Shown here in pieces: positions 1 through 13,400 of a DNA stretch of 64,000 nucleotides. Position numbers and translations under genes: made by a program. A model generated the notes under the pieces. That model was not told where the DNA came from. It made no database searches and worked only from the letters and a program-made list of their open reading frames with translations. Source of the DNA: Mugil cephalus (lineage: Eukaryota > Chordata > Actinopteri > Mugiliformes > Mugilidae); contig NC_061772.1 in NCBI RefSeq assembly GCF_022458985.1, positions 10,964,001-11,028,000 on the forward strand, read 5' to 3'. The first letter of the stretch is position 1. The number at the start of each line of letters is the position of its first letter.

Positions 1-3000
1 GTGCCTCATTGCCTCCCAGCCACACACCTCGGTCCCACTACAGAGGCAGTTACGTGTTGGAGCGCTGGTGTAGAACCTCACGAGAAAAGACAACTGCAAA
101 GGATGTGTGCAGAGCAGACTAGAGTGAGGGCAAAGACACTGGATGCACACGGGACCTAACCCAGCGATGCACGCGTGCAGCTTTCGCCGATGTAAAAATC
201 CATAGCTTCATTTTAATTACTTGATCCGGTCATTACATTTATGTAACATACAGCGAGCGACCTGCACGCTACAGGCCTTTCTGGGAGTTTTTAGCGTGCA
301 GCTCTATAGCAGTAAGGCAGGAGGCCTCCATTTCTCACATTTTGAATTGTCACGGCAGGAGAAGCACAGGTGCTACTTTTAACATTAACGGTTCTGTTCA
401 AGTCTCCAAGTAAGTTGTGAGAGTGGGACAGTCGTAAAACCAGGAATCAGACGCGGATAAATGTAAATGAGCCATCATTAAATCCACTTTATTTACTTAC
501 TGTAACCTGTGGTTGTTAGCGCTAGTATTTGCCTGTGCTTGATAAGTCAACATTTAAACAGCAGTAAAGCAGTAACTGCATATGAAAAATGGACTGTTGA
601 GTTCAAGGATTAAAGTCAAAGCTACCAATAAACCTACACTGTGATATAGTACACACACTTTTTGTGTAAATAAAAGCCATAAGCTGACAAACCTAAACTC
701 ACTGTTTGGGTTTTGTATAATTACTGTATGCCTACCAAACGATATCTGCCCCACACGTTTGTCTTCATGTCTGCACTCAACATGAAAAAGCAGAAATTTA
801 ACGGTGGGACAGTGGGAGACGTTAGGAGACAGGACAGGGTGTCGACTTAAAACAACAGGAACAGAAGGAAAGAGGTAGTCGAGAGAAAAGTGAAAAGAGA
901 GAAAGTCCGACGCTCTCTAAACTTGCCTTTGATTTATAGAGGCCGCAGTCCATCACAGCTCACACCAAGACAGAACACATTAGGAGATGATGGGAACAAT
1001 GCGCTGCTTTAAGGAGCAGGGCGCGTGATTTATCAGAAAATAGTTGCTGTAAATGTGACTTATCGCTGATTGAAACATGATTTAATACGGGGGAAGCGGG
1101 GAGCAGATGTCGCGGAGCTATTTCTGCAACTCGTATCACATGAATGGCCTTGAAAACATCTCGGAGAAAATGGCCTCGGCCCATATCGGCCTCTCCTCCG
1201 AGCACAAACGTGACTGACTGAGACGAGGCAGAAGGTACACGACATGGAAACATAAAGGACGCACACCTCTGGGTTCAGCTACAACCTGAGACAAATTAAA
1301 CAGAAGGAAGCTGCGCAGGAAAAATCACTAACATCTAGTGTACAGGTACGAGAGCAGTATGGATCTTATCACCTAAATCGCAGGAAAAAAAGCAAATATA
1401 TATTGTTAATATCTCCCTCTTCAATCCGCCACCCGTCCTTCTTCTCTTTCTTTTCATCTCTCCCACCATCTTTCAGTCTCTCACTGCTTCTTTTCTCACA
1501 TTTTTTTATTTTTTTGTCTCTCACGTCATCTTTCTGCTTCTTTCGTGTCACTTGGGCAGCCGCTTGCTTGGTCTGCCATACGACAGATGGTCACGACACA
1601 CACAGGCAAAAAAGACACACTTCAAACGCACTCGCCGAATTTCAAACAACAAAGACCGACACTCGGCTCATTCAGACGATGCTGCATCTGAGGCGCGGTG
1701 AGAAGTCGGGCTGTGTCCAGCTCTCCGCTGAGCTGAGACAAGAGACGACTCCACTGTCATTATCTGTAAAGGCACGTAAGGGGGTTGTTGTGAGCGTCTC
1801 CGAGGTGCAGCTCCTTTTGGTTGTGTTTGGTTATCTCCCTCTCTCGTTTCATCCGCATTTTTTCAGGATTGTTCTCCCGCGGTGGTTGGTTTGTTTTCCT
1901 GCTTTCCGCCTCCTAAAAGCTCTCGTGGGTGTACGCGTCCCTGCGGTGTGTGTTTATCTCCCCGCTTAGTCGTTGGCGTCTCACCGCACACGGAGAGACA
2001 CGCAGTCCACATCGAAGAGGACAGTTTGGGGGATTTTTTGCGTCGCGCTTTAACGAGGGGTGATAAAGAGCGTCAGTGACACCTGGTAGAGATATGAGCA
2101 AAGTTTCCACAGTGTGACGGCTACATGTTGTGATTGCAAGCACAAGAAGTCGACACAACGGGGTTGTCATAAAAAAAGACATCAGGTTTTAGTTTTGTTC
2201 TGAAAAACTGAAAGTGCTGCTTATAAATAAAGAGCAGAAATGTTGTCGGTAAACTCAATGGAATCTATCCAGGACAACACCCGGCACTAGAGGCATCCGG
2301 GGCAGACTGTGGCCAAAAACCTCGAACTGAACATGCCCAAAAGACTCCAGCGACCAACTAGCGTTTGTGTTTTGCACCTGCGTGACAGGAGTAATTCTCC
2401 ATAGCAACAGTGTTCATCACTCAAACCTGTGGAGAACTGGCCTGAACCACGCTGCTCAGTTCGTCTACGTCACTTTCATCTGAGACGACACTCAGCGGAA
2501 ACACTTGCATCAAGATTCTCCTGATAAACCTTTGCAAAGTTTCCTTCTTTTTCCCGACAGAAACATCAACTCCGGGGCAACGACGGTTCCCTCACACCTG
2601 TCTGATAATGGGATGGACTTAAAGACCTAAGGTGTGTGTGTGTGTGCGCGCGTTTGTGTTAACAGGTGTCAGCTCACATTTGCGTCTGCGGGGGTTTCTG
2701 ATCTCGCTTGCATTAGCGTGTCAGCCGGGTTACACGCATGCTTTGTGCACTTATCTAAATGTCTGCGATTGTGTGTGTGCGTGCCCACGTTATCCAGCCT
2801 TGGTCAAGCCTCCAATAGTCCAGTTAATCCACAGTAATCTGAACACACCCGCTGATAGATTAACTAGGATAAATGTCTTCACCACCAACACAGGCACACA
2901 CATACACACACACAAAGGTAGTCCTGGAAACGGGAAAACACATGAATATGTCCAAACACACGTTCTACAAAATGCATTACTCCATCCCAACACAGCATGA

Positions 3001-4631
3001 AGACAACATCTTTAGTCGATCGGTTCTCCAGAAACACAGTCACACTGAAGCCAGAACTGTTTTTTGATTTCACAGAGTAAATCCAGATTAAACCACGTCT
3101 CTGACACAACAAACTGTGATATGATTTGCTTTGTCGGCCTTATTCGTCACAAGGAGCACCAGCACGGCACACGACAACAGCCAGCAGCAAAAAGAGGAAG
3201 CTACGAGACAAACTGATGGACAGCGGCGCACACGGATGAGACAATTTGATGCCAAGGGTTGTCACTACTCTAATGTCTTTTTATCGCTCTGTTTTTCATC
3301 CCCAATTATTCCAGTTGCCGCTGCCAGGCAGGAAAATTAGACTTTCTCCATAACAGCCCGATAAAATGGAGACTTTGCGCCGGCATCTGAACGGAGGATC
3401 TGCCAGCTTTTCATCCTCAAAACAACGGCGAAGGTATTCAGGCTGTTGAAGTGAGTTCAGCCTGATTTTTGGTTGGTAGCCAGAATCAAATGCCGCGTCC
3501 TTTCCTGTTGCATTTCAAAGTGTTTACTCAGTGAAGAATCCCTAGAGCAGATGTTGATGGCTGTTGTGAGCAGTTTGTTTATGGGCACACGGACCAATTA
3601 AACTAACACGACGCCTTAAGTGCATTTTTTGTCATGAATAGTTTTATTAGTTAGCCCAAGATTAAAAGGGTTTATTCGTTCATAAATTTCATGTTTAAAT
3701 GTGGTACCGTGAGAAAATGCCAGAATGTTTGTTGTAACCCTATTACTGTTAGATAATTATATTGGTTGTAGGGAATATAATAAACATATCCAGTATACTA
3801 CCATAAACAGACATCGGTCCCCTAGGTTGGACAGTCATAGCAGATTTAGAGTCATATTAAATGTGTCAGATGTGTTAATATCACCCCAAGGCAGAGGGCA
3901 AGATTGTTATCGCTTCGAGCCATTTGCTGCAGGCGCTCACCCACAGTCTGGCGTACAGCGGCGGGCCATGTTCTTGATTACAGAAGACGTCCTTCAACTG
4001 GACGAATGAGGCTGGAATCCTTGTGACAACCAGCATCTGTCCTGTTAAAGTGTCCTCAAGCAGCGCACTGAATCCAGATTGGCTTCAAGCATTGTGAGCA
4101 ACGGCTGAGTCTGACCTTCGACCCCCCCGAGGAATGAAAATAGAAACATCCCCGCAAGGGCTCCAAGCAATATCATAAAAATATCATAGAGCTCCAGCTG
4201 GCCCAGAGGAAATCAAACCACAGCTTCCTTGAGAACGAGTGAGGGTATGTTTAAAACAAAACACGCTTTTGTACTTCGCCATCATTTTAAATGAAAGGAA
4301 TCCATGTTTAGCCTGTCTGTCTGGTCACATAAACATCAATAATGTCTCCAGAATGACTTTCCCTAAGTCGGTGCAGTCACCAGCCATCTCCCATCACGCT
4401 CCACGGAAAACTCATCTTTTAAACAAGTGCCTCACATCAGCCCCTGAATCACAACTCACGCCACGTCAAGTAAAATCTACTGCTAACTAACTTTGGCTTT
4501 TACAATCATCTCTAACACAGTCCATCGCTGCACCAAGGTCTTGACTACATCCTGTTGAATTCTTTAAATGTGAACGTAAACAGGGAGAATACAGTGCGGG
4601 ACACTTCTATTAGAATACATTCGTTTTCACA

Positions 4632-4660
4632 AGTGTATCTAATAAAGTGGCAAGTGAGTG
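4632..4660. repeat. MITE-end fragment (GTGTATCTAATAAAGTGG type)
   Basis: About 29 bases read, in reverse complement, as CACTCACTTGCCACTTTATTAGATACAC in two overlapping pieces. They match the terminal motif of the small palindromic repeat seen in full at 19,702-19,797. Only one arm is evident. Confidence 0.5.
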
Positions 4661-4833
4661 TTCGGCTAATGAGAAGAATTTTTCAGCGTTTACATAGATG
4701 CATTTGGCATGTGTAATTTAAATGCCACAAGAAAATCAATAAACTAAAAGATGTACAAGTAATAAATATAACACAAGTCAAACCTCTGCCCCATTTTCAG
4801 CAGATAAACTGATGCCAGTTAACAAGGGGAGTA

Positions 4834-4868
4834 TTGATACGATACGGTACGATACGATACGGTACGGG
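4834..4868 (+). repeat. Short degenerate tandem of GATACGATACGGTAC
   Basis: Units of GATAC, GATACGGTAC and variants repeat over about 35 bases. No gene signal is associated with them. They may be the edge of a dispersed fish repeat, but the copy is too short to name. Confidence 0.6.
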
Positions 4869-6742
4869 TTCATGGAAAGCAGTAGAAAAGCCAACTTCAT
4901 TATGAGTAAGTGTCACGCGGACAAACACAGGAAGAACTCCTCCCACCGACTCAGCCTCCAGTTCACTCCCTCCAACGGATCAGCAGGGAAAGAAAATTGG
5001 GGACACAGTGTGTATTTTCACAGAAAATGTGACATCCTCATCTACATGTGACCGTGTTAATATCCCCGATTCGGGCTCCCTGTTGTGATGCTGCGTCCTC
5101 TCAGGCTGGTGCTGCAAGTTGTTTATCCAGGAGAAGAAAGGATCTAGAACAAGTCACATTTTTTCCTCCTCTTTAATCACTCAGTGTCCTCGGGCCCCTC
5201 GCACGCACACGCACACACACAAACAGACACACACACACAGTTCACCATGAAAGATGAAAGGAGCTTGTTGCTCAAAACAAGCCTTAAAAACATCCATAAC
5301 TGGATGTCACTGCACAGGGGGAGACCAAGGTTACTTGAGGAGGGAGGGCGCAGACTCTCGGCTTTGGGACTTGCGGCCGCTTAGTTTCACCATCCGGCAG
5401 AGGTTTGCAGCAATGTGGTTGGAAGGTTCAACCTGCTGCAATGAGCTCTTTTTGTGACTTTTTGGAAACTTTGGAATAAAACTGTCAAACTCCACATGAA
5501 TAAACTTGTGAACCCCCCCATCCAACTTTCTTCCGAACTTCATTTCACTTTCATGCATCACTTCTCCTTTCTCCTTGACTCTCTCCTCTACAGCTCTTTG
5601 TCATGAGGTGGCGTCTCCTCTCACATCCCCCTCACCTCGATATGCTACCACCTCACCTCATTCCGCTCTGCTTCTGCCTCTTCTTCCCTCAGCTATCAGC
5701 TCCACATTTAGATTTTAAACCCGTTATTTCCTCAATGTGACCGAGCCCCCCGACGCCTCCTACGTCTCAGACGCTAGAGAACGAAAAACAGTCACATTTA
5801 ACAATCACGTCTGACTCTCCATTTACCAGGAACTCCGCTCGACTCTTCACTGCTTCAATACGGCCGATGCCGCTAAGTGCTGCAGAATAATTCCCACATG
5901 CCCGACTAATCTTTCACCTCACTGTCTGTCACAAAGGCGAGGTCCTCTGTTTTGTGGAGGAGAGACAGGAAACGACAAAAAAAACTAAAAGTAACAATGG
6001 AAACGAGAGCGGAGAGGAGAGTAAAACGATGCAACTGCGGGAGTCTGTGGGAGGTTTAACCACATCATGGGTGGGCCATGTTATCATGGCCCTGTCATTA
6101 AAGCAGGATTACTCCCAGTGCATTAGGAGGCCTTCACCTACTGTATAATTCTGATGAATGCTTGATAAAGTGAGAGATTTAGAGGAACAGGTCGATGACG
6201 GCCGGGGGAGGTTTCAGACTAAAAACTAGGGCGAGGAACAACTGATAACCTAAATGTCAAATAAATAATAGATGGGAGGAACACGCTTTTACACTGTATT
6301 TTGATATTGCTTCATAAACATGGAAAAACTGATGAACTAGAAGGGCTGGGTTTTAAAAAAAATCATCTACGAGGGAAGGAGATCCAAAAGAAATATTAGG
6401 TTTGTTATCAATAAGTAGCGTTGCCCCGCTCCGTGAACTACGATACTACATAAAAAATTCAAGGAGAGCTCTGGCACCAGTTATCCAGCAGCAATAAGCC
6501 GTCTAATAACTCCATGGTGATGTTTGTGATGGAAAACTGAAAGGCAGGCGAGGACATATGGTACATTGACCTGTAATTTAGACAGAGATCACTATATTTC
6601 TCATCTTAACCAAAAATCTGTCCAGACTGTAACAGAGAATCAACCAATCACGCCAAACTCCCTGATGTTTAATAATGCACGATTGAAGTTATTCATAACA
6701 TCATTGAGGTATGTGAAGTGTGTCAGACCCTCTCTCTCTCTC

Positions 6743-6744
<2 letters not shown>

Positions 6745-6774
<30 letters not shown>
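6745..6774 (+). repeat. (CA)n microsatellite
   Basis: About 15 uninterrupted AC units lie directly after a short CT run, inside GALNT2 intron 1. Confidence 0.95.
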
Positions 6775-6777
<3 letters not shown>

Positions 6778-7062
6778 TGATTCATGGCTGTAATAAATAA
6801 TTGCCGTGCCTCTCTCACATGGATCCCATTATGTTGTTTGTGACTTTAAAAATAAACTTTTGCCCCTCTGAATTAAAAAATGTTCTGAGAAAGGCAGAAA
6901 GTCACGGACGGAGAGGAGAGAGAAAAGCAGGACAGAACAATAGGGGAGGGGCGCGCTCGTCAAATCTAGGAGACAACGCTGAAGGCCTTTCCACACTTCA
7001 CTCGGTTCAGAATTCAGACTGCACCGAGCAAACTGTGACAAATCTCACCAGGATGTGTGCAT

Positions 7063-7152
7063 GAGAGACATAGAGAGAGACATAGAGAGAGACATAGAGA
7101 GAGACATGAGAGAAAGAGAGAGAGAAAGAGAGAAAGACAGAGAGGGAAAAAA

Positions 7153-7200
<48 letters not shown>
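7063..7200 (+). repeat. GA-rich satellite tract with 12-bp GACATAGAGAGA units
   Basis: The tract starts with about four tandem copies of a 12-base unit (GACATAGAGAGA). It then becomes an irregular and finally pure (GA)n run. Open reading frames on both strands here are artefacts of the repeat. Confidence 0.95.
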
Positions 7201-7201
<1 letters not shown>

Positions 7202-7294
7202 CGGGGGGTGTAAACCGGCTCAATGGAGCAATTGTGTGTGCTGGCCTCCATCCCAACACTCCATCTGCATCCAACACACACACAAACTCCAGAC

Positions 7295-7319
7295 GCACAC
7301 ACACACACACACACACACA
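7295..7319 (+). repeat. (CA)n microsatellite
   Basis: About 12 AC units, close to the GA tract upstream, in GALNT2 intron 1. Confidence 0.95.
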
Positions 7320-7939
7320 AAGCATCAAACTTAACCTAATTTGAAATCTAACAAAGTCAGCTCAGTGCTGTCTGGTGTAGGTGACGTCTCAGCTGCAACG
7401 ATGATTGACTTCTCTCCCCAAACCCGTCATCCAGGAGCAAATTAGTGACCGTTCGCTTCACCGCATCCAGGATCATTTAAAAGACCCCGCACCAGCTACT
7501 ATATACCTGCAACTCTCTCAATTACAGGGTTGAAATGTAAGACGCACCTTTCTGCCTCTTTCCGCCTCTTTTGTCATTTCTTCAAATGCAAAGTAGCAGC
7601 GCGCCTTCAGCTTTGAGAAAACGTCCACCGAGTGGAACATCTTGCCTCCGGGGGGGAAGTCGGGTTTTTAAACGTTTGAGCTGCCTGCTGCAGTGGTTTT
7701 CCACAGCTGCAGCTTAACAACGCTGGAGAGAAGAAGTCGTTAGAGTTCTGGTTACTATTACGCTCGAGCAAAGGTTTTTTTTTTTCTTCCTCCGGTGAGG
7801 CTGAAACAATTTGTTGAAACTATACTGGAAATCGATCCACTGTACAAGTACATTTTCAGGCAAAAATACCAAACATTTTATCATCACCGGATGGAAGGTT
7901 TCATTGATTTTCTTTGCCTTTTGTGACAATAAGGAAACA

Positions 7940-7970
7940 TACACTCTCCTGCCAGTTCATTAGGTACACA
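7940..7970 (+). repeat. MITE-end fragment (CCAGTTCATTAGGTACAC)
   Basis: It contains CACTCTCCTGCCAGTTCATT followed by AGGTACAC, the same terminal motif as the palindromic element at 19,702-19,797. No clear opposite arm is visible nearby. Confidence 0.55.
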
Positions 7971-8127
7971 ATACAATTCAACAGTTCTATGAACCACAGC
8001 CTTCAAAATGAAACTCTGTTGAATCAACAGCTCTCTGTTATTTTTTCTCTGCAGGAACTTGCTTTTGTACATGTTTTGACTCTGTAGGACGCCGTAAGAC
8101 ATACTTCAGAACCTTCTGACTACAGTC

Positions 8128-8563
8128 CTTGTCCCAGTTTACATGCAACAAGAAAATCGAATAACTGCGGGAACATCCTGCTCCACACCAGGTGGCGATG
8201 TGTTCCTTGTGGGTGGGTAAATACGGCCCTCACGTCGTATAATAATCAACTGGGGTGGTTCAAGATGAACAACAGTACGGCTTCTTTAATCTCAAACTTA
8301 TGGTGCAGATAAGATGCGCCCTATCCCTCAGGTGGTTCTTCTACCAGCTCTGTTTACCTTTTTCTTCTGTGGCCGTGTCCAGTTTAACTCCAATTAAGGC
8401 GTATACATGGCGGTGAAAACCCATTTCCAATCGCATTATCTGGGCGTCTTAATCAGATAAAGAGAACTCTGATATTAGCCGGAGTAACGCGTTTACACGC
8501 GCTTAAGTTGTCCAGTTAAAGTCGGATTAATTAGTTTTTTTACACGTGCGTGTAAACGTACTG
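8128..8563. repeat. Probable non-autonomous DNA transposon (MITE-like)
   Basis: The left edge reads CAGTTTACATGCAACAAG. The right edge, in reverse complement, reads CAGTACGTTTACACGCAC. The interior repeats the theme of TTTACA/ACGCG and GATTA-containing words. These features suggest an old element of about 430 bp with imperfect inverted ends. It has no coding capacity. The family is not identified and the boundaries are approximate. Confidence 0.4.
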
Positions 8564-10002
8564 AGCGCGAGTGAGGTGGATCCAACAGAAACTCAAAGGG
8601 CCTTTTCATCATTTGTCATTACCTGCTCATATAACCTGTCAGATAGTTTACCAAACACTGCTGCCCAGGAAAACCAACCATCGTACCATCTGTCTGCCAG
8701 TCTGCCAGTGACGGTTCACTGGCCACAATAAACAGAGCTCATGTTCGTGGTGCCATGGTGTCCTTTCCAACTATTGTTGCAGCACTGCAGTAAGGCCTTT
8801 TAAGACGCACTCACATACAGTGGTTTCATGTTGAGAGAAAGGCAACAGAAACAGGAGCTTCAGTGTTTCTTTCCAGGAGTGAGGGCGAATGTAAAAAGAG
8901 TGAGAGATAAAAGGTGAGAACGAGTGCATCAAAGAAAGCTGGAGAGTTGATTCACAGTTGTTGACAGAAGCTGTGAAGAGTTTTGTGGGGGTAAGAAACA
9001 AAGGGGGCAGGACGGGAACAAATGAACAAGTGAGGCAGAGCGATTGGACACCGGACCCAAGGAGTCATCAAATGATACCCTGTAAAACTATGTGGACTCC
9101 ATCCATCTAGTACCTGGATTCAAAGCCTGAGCAGGACTCAACATCCTGCGCAGGGAAACGTGTTAAAAAGCCAGATTTTCACCTGGTTGCAACAATTAGT
9201 TAGCGTTGTTAGAGCTGCTTATTCCCCCACTGTTAGTCGGAGGGAGTCAGAGAATTAATTTGAGCAAATGACTCCTGATAACGGGTGAGTTCAGATTCAA
9301 TTTTCAGAGAAGAGCGAAGGCCCCGCTGGAGATGCCGAAAGAGAGAATGCTAAACAAGATGAAGCGAGAGGGAGAAGGAGAGGAGCGTTGAGGGTGAAGG
9401 ATGAAGCAGAGGGGAGAGGGAGATGGAGTGAAACGCTGAATCATCCGAGAGGATCTGTCAGCGGAGGGAAAAAGTAGGTCAGGCCGATGGGGTGCAGCGG
9501 GTGGGGACGCAAAAATCCCAAATTCACTCGTACAAACTCTTTCATCAACCACTTGCTTCCTCCCTTTTCTTTCCCTTCAAACCCCTCTTCCTCTCGGCCT
9601 TCTCCTCCTCCTCCCTGCCAACACTAATTCATTGTCCCTCCTCAGCCACCAGTGGTGCTCTGTGATTACTTTTTCCAAAAGCGTTCCCAAGTTAGACAAT
9701 CTGCATGTTTGAAAGGGCTCTCATTTAAGATTTGAGCTCCTGGTGTTTTTTTTAATTCAGGACTTTGCCCTGAAGTGGCAGAAAGATCAGAAAACGCTGG
9801 ACGAATTTGCGGTAACATCCTCAAACCCTCGTTGGAGTATCAGTACTGCGGTAGAGATAGCAACACAGCACATGTTACCTCATAGCATAGGAGTGTGTTT
9901 GTGTGTCTGTGTTTGGTTGGAACAAGAATGAGCTTTAAGACTATAAATATTTTCTTTCCCGTACAAGGAAAAAAGTTTTCTGTAAGTCAGCGGGGGAAGG
10001 TG

Positions 10003-10021
10003 TTTTTTTTTTTTTTTTTTT
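10003..10021 (+). repeat. Poly-T tract
   Basis: About 19 consecutive T bases just upstream of the Tc1-like remnant at 10,048. Confidence 0.95.
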
Positions 10022-10047
10022 CCATAGAGGGGAATCACATATTGATG

Positions 10048-10415
10048 TGATCAGCCACAACATTAAAACCCAAGAGAAGTGAACAACACTGAACATCTTG
10101 TGACAATTCTGCTGGGAAACCTTTGGACCAGGCCTTGGTGTAGATGTTACTTAGACATGTAACATCCACCTAGATCAGACCAGGCACCCCCCCCCCCCCC
10201 CCCCCCCACCCCATAGCAATGACACTTCTTGATGGCAGCAGCCATCCCCAGCAGGATGCAGCCTGACCTACAAATTGAACTCTTCACCCCGTAGGACCCA
10301 AAGGACGCCCTCAGAAGGTCTATGTCCAATCTATGATCAGTCACAACTGTTTTGGAGGCACAAGGTAGAGAGATACACAATATTAGGAAGGTGGTCATAA
10401 TGTTATGCCTGATCA
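10048..10415 (-). mobile_element. Tc1/mariner-like non-autonomous remnant, copy A
   Basis: The element is bounded by imperfect inverted ends: TGATCAGCCACAACATTAAA on the left and, in reverse complement, TGATCAGGCATAACATTATG on the right. Its body is shared with the copy at 26,480-26,952, including the segment corresponding to CATCCTGCTGGGGATGGCTG. The family resembles the common fish Tc1-like element whose ends read GGTCAGGCATAACATTATGACC in two pieces. Most of the transposase gene is deleted and no open frame survives. A run of 21 C bases (10,187-10,207) has expanded inside it. A 270-base minus-strand open frame here is only a by-product. Confidence 0.75.
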
Positions 10416-13400
10416 TATCAGTCTAGGACCCTACATGTGTGATCCAGACTGGTTTGAGTATATGAATGCAGCTAACACACACTCTTTTGATTTGCAGAGG
10501 GTGCGCCGTTATTGAGGTCTGAGAAGCTCATGACGATGCCTTTTGTCATTACTTGGTTTTACACAAGGCTTCCAACTAATAATTAACCTCATTATTGTTT
10601 GATATGATTGATATGTGTTCTGAACTAAAGCAACATCCATCCCCTCAACAGGACTTCCACTCACGCCGCAAAACGTGTAAATAAAACCCTTTCTTTGTTC
10701 ACACAATCCCTGGTGCACATTAATCTAGAGCTCGATTCCGACTGTCACACAGATGTCGACACGCAAGCCCCGAAGCCATCACTATGGCACCACCGACACG
10801 GGCTGAGCAGCGCTCGCTGCAACGAGCTCAATTAGGTTCAAGTGCAAAATGATGTTCGGCGAAGTGTCGCCGCAACGTGCAACCTGTGAAGTGCCCGCGT
10901 CACGTTCTGCTCTCGTGAACGCTGAGTGCGTAACGTGACGCGCGTCTTCTTTTAATGCGCCATTAACACATCTGCTCCAGATGAAGGCGCGTGTCATGTT
11001 TCCGCGCGTGCGAGCACTCGAGCCCTTTCAGACGCGAGCAGGCCGGGATCACGACACCGACTCCGGTTGCATTTCGTTAAACTTCACAGAGGCGCTGAGC
11101 AGGATGGAGTCACAGACGGGGAACAGATGTAAGACTTTTAATGAAGGTTAATTACACACTCCAGATCTTGTTCTGTAGCATTTCTGGCACACAAAAAGAC
11201 TTTTTTTTTTTTTTTTTGTAATGGGACACAGGCCCTTTGAAACAAATTACTAGTCTCGTCGTGTGGTTCTCCCCTGGGGAAAGGCATCTGTCTCATTTTG
11301 ACTTATGGCCCATAGTTTCAGTAACCAGACAGTGACATATCACAGACCTTTATCAAGCCATTTTTATGAGGGGCTCTGACAGTTTGGGGGGTGTGTTGTT
11401 CACAGTTCGGTTCAGCCATGATAAATATTTGGACCGTTTTAAAAAGGCTGTCAGAAGACTCTTTATCACCATTTTGTATCAGTGACACGCAAACTGTTAG
11501 CGTAAGGGAGCTGATCCTGTGCCAAGCATCACATTTACGCTACCTCAGGTTGTTTTTTCAACATCACACCCTTTGAAATTTGATATAAAATACAACTTCA
11601 GTGGCATTAAGAGTCGCAATCTGTAGAACACAAACAGCTAAATGTGAATGTTGATACAGGCAGGTTTATGACATGACGCTGTCTGGGATCACGACAGAGA
11701 GCACAGGATCAGAACTAATTAAAGTTTTAACACTGCTTCGCTCGCACCATCCCGAAGCACCATCACCAGCAAATGGTCACCGGTCGAGTACGTCCTCTGG
11801 GCCTCGTGTTTGTGGCTGATTTCCCTTGTTGACCTTATGTTTTGCGTACCTGTGCTCGCTTCTAAAAAGAGTACATGCAGATTAAATAAAGCTGTACGAG
11901 GCTAAAATAATATAGTCAAAGTTCAGCTACACATGAAATCATTCGGTGAACAGACTGAATCACAAGCGTCTATTTTCACCAACCGAGCTCCAGCTGCAGA
12001 GAAATGACTACATTTCATTTCTTGTGCTGCCGCTGCTGCTGCTTCGTGAGAACAGTGAGTAATCGTGAGCTCTGTGATCTGCCAACGACAGTAACAACAC
12101 AGACTTCACTGCAGCCAGAATACAAACTCCCACTGATGACACGAGATACTTCAACCGTGCCATGATAGTTTTGAAAGCGTAATTTCATTTGTGCATTTGA
12201 AATCGGGCAGCTGACAGGAAACCCGGGCACGGGGATGTTAGCGGCTTCAGATCCTTGTCCTGCTGTAGTTCACAGGGTAGATCATTCACTGGGACAGTGA
12301 ACCCTGGCCTGTGAGAACGTCACACACACTTCGCGGCAGCCATGTTGTCAACAGGCGGCGGCAGAAGGAGAGGAGACAGAGAGGAGAGGGAGGCTGACAG
12401 GTGAGACGATGTGTGTCGGGAACAAACAACGCTGATAGACGGCAGCCTGTGGTGTCACCTGCAAACAGTCCATGCATCCACAAATAGGGAGGACTGCGCA
12501 GAGAGACGGCCTTAAGTTTCACAAAGACTATAGTGGTCGACCTCAGCTAGAAGCAGCTTCAGCTGTAAAGTGCATGTTAGAAGCGGACTTGGCCTCGTCT
12601 CGAACATGACGCGAGACTCCTGAGCATGAAACTCTCAGCGGAGAAGGCGTGAAACAACCCATTTCAAACCAATCCAAGCTAAGGTGTTAGATGGCTTCAG
12701 CTATTCTTAGCCCGTCTTGATGGGGTCTGACACAATCACGTCTGCTCCACCCCCACCGAGCTGAAAGCACAGATAAATCAAACCTACCTTTTAAGGCAAA
12801 AAGTCACAGAAAAAAGGCACCATGCCTGCTGGCCCAAGGGCTCGAGATATTTTGTTACTTTCTTTATTACTCTCGTTTCTAAAACTGTGGGTTCGGGCCC
12901 CAAAGTGGGTCATGGCCGTGCTTCTGCCGGGTCTGCACATGGAAGGAGTATTGTGTTCTCTAATTGGCTCCCAGGGTGACGACTATATTTTTGTGGTACT
13001 TCAACATAACCAACAAAGTAAATAGAAAAAAGAAATCTAAAGCAAACAGCATGAGAAAGCGAGCAGGCATTCCAACAGAGCACATATGTGAAAAGACAGA
13101 AGCACAAACAAAGCAAATAACCAAGTGAGAAAAGAAATGTAGAAGGAAAAGAGGAAGAGAAGCTGAGAGAGGTCGAGGGAAATGAATGCATTACCATATG
13201 GCTTGTTGGATAGAAACTGAAATGTGACCGGAGTCAAGGGCAACAAGCTAAATCAACAAGCCCTCACAAAACAATATGTGAGCGTGTCTCCACGTTATGT
13301 GATGTATTTGTGGGACGCTCTGCAGCCCGGCTGCTGACACTGTACAAATAATCCCTCTTCATCTAAACTGTGTTAAGATCAAACCTGGGAAACCGACGGC

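Noticed and set aside
1403..1969. 188-codon plus-strand open frame
   Set aside because: The first third is serine/phenylalanine repeats from a CT-rich tract. No domain is seen and it sits inside GALNT2 intron 1.
6745..7319. Repeated units considered as a CRISPR array or satellite gene
   Set aside because: They are simple GA and CA microsatellites without spacers, in a vertebrate intron.
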